This document shows, in pieces, positions 35,108 to 42,554 of a stretch of 64,000 bases of DNA; position 1 is the stretch's first letter, and the number at the start of each line of letters is the position of its first letter. The position numbers were made by a program, and so were the translations under genes. The DNA is from Empedobacter brevis NBRC 14943 = ATCC 43319. GTDB taxonomy: Bacteria > Bacteroidota > Bacteroidia > Flavobacteriales > Weeksellaceae. The stretch lies in NCBI RefSeq assembly GCF_000382425.1, contig NZ_KB908295.1, positions 186,001-250,000 of the forward strand, read 5' to 3'. The notes under the pieces were generated by a model that did no database searches, was not told the origin of the DNA, and saw only the letters and a program-made list of their open reading frames with translations.

Positions 35108-35794
35108 TTACCGCATTTCAAGTTCACGGGTAATTACTTTTGCTATTTCTTTTGAGCTAAAGGGATTTTGTCCAGTGATTAAATTACCATCTACCACTAC
35201 TTTTGAGGTCATCGGGATAAATGCCTTATCATAAATTACATCTCTTTCTTTTAATGATGCTTCCAAATTAAAAGGAACTTCTCTTTTTCTGCGGGCAATG
35301 CTTTCTTCAAACCAATCAAAACCCGTTAGTTTTTTTCCATTTATTAAATAAGTCCCATCAGACAATTTCGCATTTAGTAATCCACCCACTCCGTGGCATA
35401 TTGCCGATACTATTTTACCGCTTTCGTATTGATGGCTGACAATGGACTGTAAAGTGGCATTATCTGGGAAATCGTACATCGTTGCGTGTCCGCCTGCCAA
35501 ATACACACAATCGAAACTTTCGTTCTGTACTTCAGAAAGGCTTTTGGAGTGATTTAGCTCGTCCATAAAGTCCTTACTTTCGTAATAGTCTTTTGAAACT
35601 TTGTCCAATACCAATGGCTTCAGACTTTCAGGGTCAATGGGAACTTCACCGCCTTTTGGACTTGCTATGGTAACATTCCAGTTTTTTTCTTTTGCAGTAT
35701 GGTATATGTGGGTTAGTTCACTCAGCCATAAGCCTGTATCTAATCCACTTGCATAATGACCAACATTTGTTACTATTAATAAGAGTTTTTTCAT
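35108..35794 (-). CDS. DJ-1/PfpI family protein (copy a)
   Basis: Protein of 228 residues of the type-1 glutamine-amidotransferase-like DJ-1/PfpI superfamily. Seen: TGLWLSELTHIY (conserved Glu, about 21-32), IASPKGGEVPIDPESL and the nucleophile elbow SAICHGVGGLL (Cys about 126). Relatives act as glyoxalase III, deglycase or chaperone. A close paralogue (copy b, 41080-41793) is in the same cassette; by eye about two thirds of residues match. It heads an operon with the esterase, under operator A at 35850-35885. Confidence 0.9.
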   Translation of the reverse strand: MKKLLLIVTNVGHYASGLDTGLWLSELTHIYHTAKEKNWNVTIASPKGGEVPIDPESLKPLVLDKVSKDYYESKDFMDELNHSKSLSEVQNESFDCVYLAGGHATMYDFPDNATLQSIVSHQYESGKIVSAICHGVGGLLNAKLSDGTYLINGKKLTGFDWFEESIARRKREVPFNLEASLKERDVIYDKAFIPMTSKVVVDGNLITGQNPFSSKEIAKVITRELEMR

Positions 35795-35820
35795 TTCAAG
35801 AATTTGATATTTATGAGTAA

Positions 35821-35828
35821 CAAAATTC
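35821..35828 (-). promoter_or_regulatory. -7-like box of operon A (GAATTTTG)
   Basis: Minus-strand GAATTTTG, one base from TAnnTTTG, exactly 21 bp from operator A and 26 nt upstream of the DJ-1 ATG. Confidence 0.65.
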
Positions 35829-35849
35829 TTTATAAAAAATAAGACACCT

Positions 35850-35885
35850 GTAACTCAATTACAGAAGTTTGTAACCTTATCTCTG
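35850..35885 (-). promoter_or_regulatory. Operator A (36-bp AraC-type site)
   Basis: One of three matching 36-bp sites in the cassette. Plus-strand halves are GTAACTCAATTA (35850-35861) and TTTGTAACCTTATCTCTG (35868-35885). On the minus strand the word GTTAC occurs twice, 21 bp apart, as expected for an AraC dimer on one face of the helix. Confidence 0.75.
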
Positions 35886-35895
35886 AAAATGAGAA

Positions 35896-36624
35896 TTAGT
35901 TTCTGATATACACTTCCTCAAAAGGTACTCTACAGCGTTCTCCCCAAATGCCGTCATTACCCTTTCTGATACCGCAGGAAACCACCATATTCACTTCCGC
36001 TCCATAAGTCAGTTTTAACGCTTTTTTCAACAATTTACTGTCAAAGCCCTCCAAAGGGCAGGTGTCGTAGCCTTCGTTTGCCATTGCAATCATAAAAGTC
36101 TGTGCTGCCAATGCACAGGATTTATGAGCTGTAACACGTATATCATTTTCTGATACTTCCCGCATAATAGGACGAAAAACGCCAATCGTTTTGGCTAACA
36201 AAACGCGTATAGCACCAATTATCCCGAAAAAACGGGAATAAATAAATGGCATCAATTTTCCATAATACAATTCCCTGTCTTTAATACGTTTTGCCTGTCG
36301 TTCTGCCGGGCTATTGCGGCGTATATTTTCTTTTTCAAAATCCAACACAAATTTTGCACGCTTATGGAACAAATCCCGTCTTGTAACAAATACTACAATT
36401 TGTGAAGCAGTTGAAGTAGCCGTTTGGTCGAGGCAGGCTTTTGAAACTTTCGCCATCAGTTCGGGATTGGTTATGTGACGGAACTCCCACAACTGCATAT
36501 TGGAACTGTTGGGAGCCAGTGTTGCCAATTCCAGGCATTGTTTTACTTTTTCGGCATCGATGGGTTTCTCCCGGTCATATACTCGCACAGAGCGTCGGAA
36601 ACCAAGGGTTTCTGCTAAATTCAT
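35896..36624 (-). CDS. Nitroreductase family protein
   Basis: FMN-binding nitroreductase of 242 residues. Seen: the N-terminal RRSVRVYDREKPI (FMN contact, about 9-21), LATLAPNSSNMQLWEF (about 34-49), HKSCALAAQTFMIAMANEGYD and a C-terminal CGIRKG. It reduces nitro groups, quinones or enones with NAD(P)H. It is 18 bp after the AraC regulator in the operator-B operon. The insert between about 105 and 155 is longer than in small family members. The substrate is unknown. Confidence 0.88.
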   Translation of the reverse strand: MNLAETLGFRRSVRVYDREKPIDAEKVKQCLELATLAPNSSNMQLWEFRHITNPELMAKVSKACLDQTATSTASQIVVFVTRRDLFHKRAKFVLDFEKENIRRNSPAERQAKRIKDRELYYGKLMPFIYSRFFGIIGAIRVLLAKTIGVFRPIMREVSENDIRVTAHKSCALAAQTFMIAMANEGYDTCPLEGFDSKLLKKALKLTYGAEVNMVVSCGIRKGNDGIWGERCRVPFEEVYIRN

Positions 36625-36642
36625 CTGTCTTTTTTTTGGTGA

Positions 36643-37578
36643 TTAATTAAACGAAGCCCTGAAATCTAAAGGTGATACCAAAGTTCTGCTCTTGAACAGG
36701 CGGTGAAAGGATTGCGGATGCTCAAAGCCCAATTCGTAGGCAATTTCGGAAACCGATTTATTAGTTGTGGAAAGCAATTCTTTTGCTTTTTCTATTACCC
36801 TGTTCTGTATATGCTGTTGCGTGGTCTGCCCGGTCTGCACCCGGAGCATATCGCTCAAATAATTGGGGCTTAAATGTAATTCCCCTGCAACATACTGAAC
36901 AGTAGGAATGCCCTTTGTCAATAATTGTTCACCTTTAAAATACTCGTCAAGCAGTGTTTCCAATTTAGCGAGCAAATCGTTGTTTGCTTTTTTTCTTGTC
37001 AGAAACTGGCGATTGTAAAAACGGTCGCAATACTTCAACAATAAATCAATATTTGACACCAGTAAATCCTGCGTAAAACCATCCATATTGGCATCTATCT
37101 CACGGGATACATTTTCTACAATGTCCATCACCGACTTTTCTTCTTTTTCTGAAAGAAATAACGCTTCATTGGTCGAATAAGAAAAATAGCCATAATCTTT
37201 TATAGCAGCAGCCAATGGATAGCTTTGCAGAAAATCGGGATGCACTACCAAAACAAATCCTTTTACTCCATTGAGCAGTACGTCCTCAAATTGCAGTACC
37301 TGATGTGGGGCGATGAAGTACATTATTCCATCGTCAAAATCATAATATTGCTGCCCGTATTTGCATTTACCGCCTGCACAGTCTTTCTTTAAGGCAACCA
37401 CATAGAAATCTGTAGTTACTGTACTTAAAATGGTTTCCGGCTGCAGTTTCACATCATCAAAATTAAATACACTAATCAGCGGGTTGGACGGTTTGCCCAG
37501 CCCCAGGAACTGATGTAATGCACTAATAGATGAAACTTTTGACGGAGCTTTCATTTGCTGATTTTCACATTTATACAT
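36643..37578 (-). CDS. AraC family transcriptional regulator
   Basis: Protein of 311 residues: an N-terminal cupin-like sensing domain (about 1-190) and a C-terminal AraC HTH domain (about 212-311) with LSPNYLSDMLRVQTGQTTQQH and VSEIAYELGFEHPQSFHRLFKS. The sensor contains CAGGKCKYGQQY, two Cys five residues apart, which could sense thiol-reactive ligands (inference). It is the middle gene of the operator-B operon, so it probably activates its own transcription. The three operators in this cassette are the natural targets. Confidence 0.9.
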   Translation of the reverse strand: MYKCENQQMKAPSKVSSISALHQFLGLGKPSNPLISVFNFDDVKLQPETILSTVTTDFYVVALKKDCAGGKCKYGQQYYDFDDGIMYFIAPHQVLQFEDVLLNGVKGFVLVVHPDFLQSYPLAAAIKDYGYFSYSTNEALFLSEKEEKSVMDIVENVSREIDANMDGFTQDLLVSNIDLLLKYCDRFYNRQFLTRKKANNDLLAKLETLLDEYFKGEQLLTKGIPTVQYVAGELHLSPNYLSDMLRVQTGQTTQQHIQNRVIEKAKELLSTTNKSVSEIAYELGFEHPQSFHRLFKSRTLVSPLDFRASFN

Positions 37579-37593
37579 TGCTAAATTACTAAT

Positions 37594-38529
37594 TTATTTT
37601 TTACTACTCTGCTCATACTTAATTTGTTCAAATCCCTGTTTGTAGCTGGTTGCCTGAAAATCGGGAAAACGTTTCCTGAATTTTGTGTCGTCAAAAAGAT
37701 TATCGTACGCATATCTTGGCAGCAATTCTAATAGCTCTTTCACTTTTGGATTGAACCAAGCTCCAATTTGGAATACAAATTTTGGAACGACTGAAAATTT
37801 TAAATCTCTTCCATATACTTTAGAGGCTAAACCAATAAACTCTTTATAGGTTGGGTGGCTTTTATCCACAGGCAAATGCCAGGTTTGTCCATAAGCATCT
37901 GGTGTGTTGCCAATCAAAGCTGTAGCACGGCTTGCATCGGGTGTCCAAATCAGGCTTCGTTTTTTGTCGGCACTGATAGGAACTTTCAGTTTTTTTTCCT
38001 CTTTGATATTATTGAAAATAAGCGTGTTGGTAATGCTTTGCGTTTTACCCGGACCGTAAAATTCGGGAGCACGGCAAATCACCGCTTTCAACCCACCGGA
38101 TTGCATTTCTTTCAAAACCATTTCCGCCATTTGTTTTCTTACCCTTGCTTTTCTGCCCAAAGGTTCAAAAGCTGTGTTTTCTGTATGTGGTCTGTCGTCT
38201 TGCGGATACATATAGGTATTGTCAAAAAACACCAGTTTTGTACCGTGAATTTTACAGGCATCGATTACGTTTTGCAGGATTTTCGGAAAAAGGTTTTCCC
38301 ATAAGTCCGAACTAATCGGTAAGCCTAAAGTGAAGTAAGCAATTTCTGCTCCTTTTACTGCTTCAATAGCTTTTTCTTTTATGGTCAGGTCAGCCGAAAA
38401 AACATCATCCGTATCGTTTACTTTTTGAGCTTCTTTACTTACAATTCTAATATCTGAAGTGAAATTTCTTTTCAATTCTCTTGCCAGTTCTTCGCCAATT
38501 TGTCCGTTGGCTCCTAATATTACTTGCAT
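37594..38529 (-). CDS. NAD(P)-binding epimerase/reductase
   Basis: Rossmann-fold protein of about 311 residues. Seen: the N-terminal nucleotide loop ILGANGQIGEELAREL (G-x-x-G-x-x-G), VFFDNTYMYPQDDRPHTENT (a region near the catalytic Tyr of extended SDRs) and a conserved C-terminal helix. It resembles NmrA-like or NAD-dependent epimerases. The open frame runs to 38571, but ATG 38529 gives the usual Rossmann start and the -7 box (38556-38563) lies between the two, so 38529 is chosen. It is first in the operator-B operon. Confidence 0.85.
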   Translation of the reverse strand: MQVILGANGQIGEELARELKRNFTSDIRIVSKEAQKVNDTDDVFSADLTIKEKAIEAVKGAEIAYFTLGLPISSDLWENLFPKILQNVIDACKIHGTKLVFFDNTYMYPQDDRPHTENTAFEPLGRKARVRKQMAEMVLKEMQSGGLKAVICRAPEFYGPGKTQSITNTLIFNNIKEEKKLKVPISADKKRSLIWTPDASRATALIGNTPDAYGQTWHLPVDKSHPTYKEFIGLASKVYGRDLKFSVVPKFVFQIGAWFNPKVKELLELLPRYAYDNLFDDTKFRKRFPDFQATSYKQGFEQIKYEQSSKK

Positions 38530-38555
38530 ATTTTTTTTGTTTTTTAATTGTGGTA

Positions 38556-38563
38556 CAAAGTTC
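38556..38563 (-). promoter_or_regulatory. -7-like box of operon B (GAACTTTG)
   Basis: Minus-strand GAACTTTG, exactly 21 bp from operator B and 26 nt upstream of the start at 38529. Confidence 0.65.
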
Positions 38564-38584
38564 AGCAACATACATAAAACCAGA

Positions 38585-38620
38585 GTATCTGAATTAATGA
38601 GATTTGTAACTTAATCTCTG
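38585..38620 (-). promoter_or_regulatory. Operator B (36-bp AraC-type site)
   Basis: Plus-strand halves GTATCTGAATTA (38585-38596) and TTTGTAACTTAATCTCTG (38603-38620). It directly abuts the aldehyde dehydrogenase stop codon at 38621 and controls the operon that includes the AraC regulator. Confidence 0.75.
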
Positions 38621-39982
38621 TTACATCACCCTTTTCAGCCACTTCATTTTTTTGTCGGAATAAGGCGGATATTTCAAGTCAGGTTCTCCCCAGGTTGTTT
38701 TCTCAATAATTGATTTTTGGTGCGTGAAAGAGAGGAAGCCATATTCACCGTGGTAATTGCCGATACCCGAATTTCCTATTCCACCAAATGGTAGATAATC
38801 ACTGGTAATGTGCATCAAAGTATCATTGATACAGCCACCACCAAATGAAACAAGGTTGAGTAACTTTGATTTATCCTCATCGTTTTTTGTAAACAGGTAG
38901 GCTGCCAACGGTTTTTCTCCTTCTATTATTTTTTGCAATATATCATCGTAGTTATTGAAACTGATGACGGGAAATACAGGACCAAATATTTCTTCCTGCA
39001 TCACAGCATCATTCCAATCCACATTGTCCAATATTGTAGGTTCGATATACAAAGTCTCATCGTTTGTTTTACCTCCGAAGAAGATTTTATCCTTATCAAT
39101 AAGGGAAGTAACACGGTCAAAATTCCTTTTGTTAATAATGCTGGTGTAATGTTCTGCACCATCAGAATAATTGGTTTCCTCCAATTTTTCTTTTATCAGT
39201 TGTAACAATTTTGGCTTGACACTTTCCTCTACCAAAAGATAATCTGGTGCAATACAAGTTTGTCCTCCGTTCAGGAATTTACCCCAAACCAGTCGTTTTG
39301 CAGCTATTTTCAAATCGGCTGTTTCAGTAACGATAGCAGGTGATTTTCCGCCCAATTCAAGCACAACAGGAACCAGGTTTTTAGCAGCAGCTTCATAAAC
39401 GATTTTCCCGACTTTCGGACTTCCGGTAAAGAAGATTTTATCAAAACGAAGCTTTAGTAGTTCTGTTGTTTCAGGAATACCGCCTTCTGCCACGAATAAG
39501 TAATTAGAAGGAAAATTGTTGTTGATTAATTCCGATAAAAGGTGCATTGTATTTTCAGGCAATTCACTTGGTTTGACAATACAGGTATTGCCCGCAGCAA
39601 TGGAACTTATCATTGGAACCAGTGTAAGCTGATATGGATAGTTCCAAGCACCGATTACCAACGTTACACCCAATGGGTCGTAGTGGATATGGCTTTTACC
39701 GGGCTGCAAGCTCAATGCTGTTTTTACTTTTTTGGGGTTGCTCAATTTGTCCAGGTTCTTCAGGAAAAAATTAATTTCATTATAGATGAGATTTAATTCC
39801 GTTAAAGAAGTATCGAATTTTCCTTTTCTAAAATCCTTATAAATAGCATCGTACAAACGGCTTTCATTGTCCTTCAAAATGCCTTTCAACTTTTTTAATG
39901 TTTCCTTTCTAAAGCCAATGTCTTTTGTTTGGTGTGAATTGAAAAACGTCTTTTGCGATTGAAATGTGTTGCTGATTTCCAT
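38621..39982 (-). CDS. Aldehyde dehydrogenase (ALDH3-like)
   Basis: Protein of 453 residues, the length of class-3 aldehyde dehydrogenases. Seen: IGAWNYPYQLTLVPMISSIA, KPSELPENT, FTGSPKVGKIV (NAD site), the catalytic Glu motif LELGGKSPAIV (about 207-217) and the catalytic Cys motif GGQTCIAPDYLL (about 238-249), and the ending PPYSDKKMKWLKRV typical of ALDH3. It oxidises aldehydes to acids. It is the last gene of the operator-C operon, 23 bp after the acetoacetate-decarboxylase-like gene. Confidence 0.92.
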   Translation of the reverse strand: MEISNTFQSQKTFFNSHQTKDIGFRKETLKKLKGILKDNESRLYDAIYKDFRKGKFDTSLTELNLIYNEINFFLKNLDKLSNPKKVKTALSLQPGKSHIHYDPLGVTLVIGAWNYPYQLTLVPMISSIAAGNTCIVKPSELPENTMHLLSELINNNFPSNYLFVAEGGIPETTELLKLRFDKIFFTGSPKVGKIVYEAAAKNLVPVVLELGGKSPAIVTETADLKIAAKRLVWGKFLNGGQTCIAPDYLLVEESVKPKLLQLIKEKLEETNYSDGAEHYTSIINKRNFDRVTSLIDKDKIFFGGKTNDETLYIEPTILDNVDWNDAVMQEEIFGPVFPVISFNNYDDILQKIIEGEKPLAAYLFTKNDEDKSKLLNLVSFGGGCINDTLMHITSDYLPFGGIGNSGIGNYHGEYGFLSFTHQKSIIEKTTWGEPDLKYPPYSDKKMKWLKRVM

Positions 39983-40005
39983 TATTGTAAATTTTAAGTA
40001 TTGGA

Positions 40006-41052
40006 TTATTTCTTTTCATCCTGTACCAGTTCGGGCGTATATAATGCCGCCTGAAACTCGGGTTGGTAATCGTACTTAACCAGTTTCTTTAAACCTAACG
40101 ATTTGATGAATGTTGATAAAGGACCATCCGACAGGTTTAACTGAATGTCATCCGCACTTTTGCTGCTCGCTTTTTTTACGGAACGAACATCAGTATAACC
40201 GTGTGTTAGCTGACCTTGCTTATTCAGATTGATAAAATTGGAACGGGTAATTTCCGGTTCTGATGCAGAAACATCCAGTTTTTTCCCTGCCATCGAGAAA
40301 TCGAAATTTCCTTTTTCATCGTAATAATTGAACGTCAAGTTGTCCCCATCATTAGTATAATCAATTGGTATCAACCATTTTGGTAAATTGTAGCCTACAA
40401 ATCCACGAACCCTTGCCAACTCCGTATTTACGGGCAGCTTCAAAACATAACCCCAAAGGTTTTTATCGTTTAGCTCACCCATCAGCGAAATCAAGCCCCA
40501 GTTATTACTACCGGGTTTTGTCGTTACGATGGAAATCGACAATTCGTTATATAAATCGTTGTCACAATAGTGGTAGGCATAAGAGGTAATAGCTATCAAT
40601 CCTCTGCCGGGCGTATAAGAAATCGGTTTTACCAAATCTTTTACCTCGTTTGGAATTAGCTCTTTTATTTTCCCCATATCTGCTGTGTAAATGGCAGTAA
40701 TGCTGCTGTTGCTGTAATAAAAGTTCGGAGAATAGGTTGTGAAGCCAACTTCTTTTTTCTCTTTCTGAATGGTCTTGAACCAACTCAAATCAATATCAGG
40801 TCTTTCTTTTGCAATTACGTCCATCGGCGAATTGGAATGATACCTATCGAACAACCCACCTTTCAATACCGGCATCTGAAGACCCGCTAATTCAATTATC
40901 GTATCCTTTTCTGTAGGATTGTTGGTTATCGATTTTACGCTTTCCTTATTTGAAGAAGTGTTAACGATAGCACTGCTTAAGAAAAAGCCGGGAGTAAATA
41001 GCAGGATTACACCTATGACTACTACAATTGCGAGAATTTTTAATTTCTTCAT
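40006..41052 (-). CDS. Acetoacetate decarboxylase family protein, membrane-anchored
   Basis: Protein of 348 residues with an N-terminal hydrophobic segment (about 6-28) and a domain resembling the acetoacetate decarboxylase fold (TPGRGLIAITSYAYHY; NLWGYVLKLPVNTELARVRG). Whether the Schiff-base Lys is present cannot be settled by eye. Relatives include decarboxylases and other beta-keto or aldol-type enzymes. It lies between the DJ-1 copy b gene and aldehyde dehydrogenase, with gaps of 27 and 23 bp. Its membrane anchor places it at the envelope. Confidence 0.7.
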   Translation of the reverse strand: MKKLKILAIVVVIGVILLFTPGFFLSSAIVNTSSNKESVKSITNNPTEKDTIIELAGLQMPVLKGGLFDRYHSNSPMDVIAKERPDIDLSWFKTIQKEKKEVGFTTYSPNFYYSNSSITAIYTADMGKIKELIPNEVKDLVKPISYTPGRGLIAITSYAYHYCDNDLYNELSISIVTTKPGSNNWGLISLMGELNDKNLWGYVLKLPVNTELARVRGFVGYNLPKWLIPIDYTNDGDNLTFNYYDEKGNFDFSMAGKKLDVSASEPEITRSNFINLNKQGQLTHGYTDVRSVKKASSKSADDIQLNLSDGPLSTFIKSLGLKKLVKYDYQPEFQAALYTPELVQDEKK

Positions 41053-41079
41053 TTTAAATTATTTTTAATGTTTATTGTT

Positions 41080-41793
41080 TTAATTTTTCAGTTTAGCGTT
41101 TTGTTTTTCCAGTTCACGCATCACCACTTTAGCAATTTTCTTTGAACTGAACGGGTTTTGCCCTGTAATCAGGTTGCCGTCAACCACAACTTTTGAAGTC
41201 ATCGGAATAAGAGCCTTTCTGTAATTAGAACCTCTGTCTTTCAAGCCTGTTTCAAGGTTAAAGGGCACTTCTTTTTTTCTGCCAGCAAGACTTTCTTCAA
41301 ACCAGTTATAGCCAGTCACTTTTTTATCTTTAATCAGATAATTTCCATCGGATAATTTTACATCGAGTAATCCGCCAACTCCGTGGCAAATGGCAGCTAC
41401 CATTTTTCCGCTTTCGTATTGTTCAGAAATGATTTTTTGGAGCGTTTTATCATCGGGGAAATCATACATCGTACCGTGTCCACCTGCAAGATATACGACA
41501 TCGAAATTCTCATTTTCCACCTCTTTCAGACTTTTGGTGTGTTTCAGTTCTTCCCTGAATGTAGTATCACTCCAGTATTTTTTGGAAACCTTATCAAGCG
41601 TAAATGTTTTCAGGCTTTCAGGGTCTATGGGAATATCACCACCATTTGGACTTGCAATGGTAACGTCGTAGCCTTTTGCTTTCGCAACTTCATAAATATG
41701 GGTGAGTTCGCTCAACCACAATCCTGTGGGATAGTTACCGCTTGCATATATATTGATATTGGTAACAATGATTAAAATTTTTATAATGCTCAT
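41080..41793 (-). CDS. DJ-1/PfpI family protein (copy b)
   Basis: Protein of about 237 residues, a paralogue of the 35108-35794 product. Shared: TGLWLSELTHIY, ASPNGGDIPIDPESL, AICHGVGGLL (nucleophile Cys) and the ending MTSKVVVDGNLITGQNPFSS. The open frame starts with TTG at 41817, which lies inside the -7 box; ATG 41793 is therefore the true start. It heads the operator-C operon (DJ-1b, acetoacetate-decarboxylase-like, aldehyde dehydrogenase). Possible roles are glyoxalase/deglycase chemistry; not proven. Confidence 0.9.
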   Translation of the reverse strand: MSIIKILIIVTNINIYASGNYPTGLWLSELTHIYEVAKAKGYDVTIASPNGGDIPIDPESLKTFTLDKVSKKYWSDTTFREELKHTKSLKEVENENFDVVYLAGGHGTMYDFPDDKTLQKIISEQYESGKMVAAICHGVGGLLDVKLSDGNYLIKDKKVTGYNWFEESLAGRKKEVPFNLETGLKDRGSNYRKALIPMTSKVVVDGNLITGQNPFSSKKIAKVVMRELEKQNAKLKN

Positions 41794-41814
41794 ATTGTTA
41801 TCATTTTTATACTG

Positions 41815-41822
41815 CAAATTTC
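41815..41822 (-). promoter_or_regulatory. -7-like box of operon C (GAAATTTG)
   Basis: Minus-strand GAAATTTG, exactly 21 bp from operator C and 21 nt upstream of the DJ-1 copy b ATG. Confidence 0.65.
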
Positions 41823-41843
41823 AGAAGTATCTCAACAGCAGAA

Positions 41844-41879
41844 GTATCTCAATTAAGGGAAGTTGTAACATAATCTCTG
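41844..41879 (-). promoter_or_regulatory. Operator C (36-bp AraC-type site)
   Basis: Plus-strand halves GTATCTCAATTA (41844-41855) and GTTGTAACATAATCTCTG (41862-41879). It overlaps the last codons of the MobA-like gene, implying that the cassette was joined onto a truncated mob gene. Confidence 0.75.
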
Positions 41880-42322
41880 ATTGTTTTTTTAAAAAAAGGA
41901 TACCGATTTAGATTTACAGGAGCTAACCTCATTTCTGCCGTTTGTTTTTCTAACTTATAAAGGAAAGCTGCCGCTTTTTTCTCCGAGAAATTCTGGTATA
42001 ACATCTTCACGATTTGGTTATAGTTTACACCAATACTCCTGAACTGGCTGTGGAAATTGGTTAATCGCATATAGTAATCCATTGTAACCTTATCCACTTT
42101 TACCGTTTTGATTTCTTTTCCAAACAACACGGAAGTAATGAATTTAGCCTTTGTATGAACACCCGATTTCTCAAACATTGCTAAAAATCGGGCATTTTCT
42201 TCATCGGTAAGCCTGAACATATACCTGTTTTGTGCAGGGTCAAGCTTTGGTTTTCTACCGCCTTTGTTCCATTTTTTTCTTTGATTTCCGTCTATAACAA
42301 TCCATTTGAAATTTGTAATCAT
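41849..42322 (-). CDS. MobA-like mobilisation protein, C-terminus probably replaced
   Basis: Protein of 157 residues. Seen: basic N-terminus RKKWNKGGRKPKLDPAQNRY, ribbon-helix-helix-like MFRLTDEENARFLAMFEKSG, then FITSVLFGKEIKTVKVDKVT and RLTNFHSQFRSIGVNYNQIV. These are typical of Bacteroidota MobA/MobC accessory proteins that help the relaxase at oriT. The last ~25 residues are unlike the family and overlap operator C, so the 3' end seems cut. No relaxase gene follows, which normally would be just downstream. The start ATG 42322 faces a candidate oriT. Confidence 0.75.
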   Translation of the reverse strand: MITNFKWIVIDGNQRKKWNKGGRKPKLDPAQNRYMFRLTDEENARFLAMFEKSGVHTKAKFITSVLFGKEIKTVKVDKVTMDYYMRLTNFHSQFRSIGVNYNQIVKMLYQNFSEKKAAAFLYKLEKQTAEMRLAPVNLNRYPFFKKTIRDYVTTSLN

Positions 42323-42359
42323 TCGACTTCGGAGAAATGGTTTAGCTCCCTGCGTAAGG

Positions 42360-42430
42360 GCAAGTGGTTTTGAGCAGCGGAATTTATTTCGAGCAGCTCA
42401 AAACACAACTTGCCGTGTTCCGATGAACAC
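42360..42430. other. Candidate oriT: two consecutive hairpins upstream of the MobA-like gene
   Basis: First inverted repeat: GCAAGTGGTTTTGAGC (42360-42375) with GCTCAAAACACAACTTGC (42396-42413), near-perfect. Second: GTGTTC-CGAT-GAACAC (42415-42430), perfect. The position next to the mob gene is where oriT is expected; the nick site cannot be named. Confidence 0.45.
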
Positions 42431-42554
42431 AATAATCCACTCTTCGAGATGGATTGTAGTTAGCAAGGGAAATGCCCGTTTCCTGTATCAAATTTCGGAA
42501 AGAATAACAGATACACCGCAAGCCGTTGAACGCCAAGTGCTGCCAATCGTATAA

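Noticed and set aside
42306-42554. Plus-strand open frame of 82 codons opposite the MobA-like start
   Set aside because: Covers the candidate oriT hairpins, has no recognised domain and biased composition; more likely chance.
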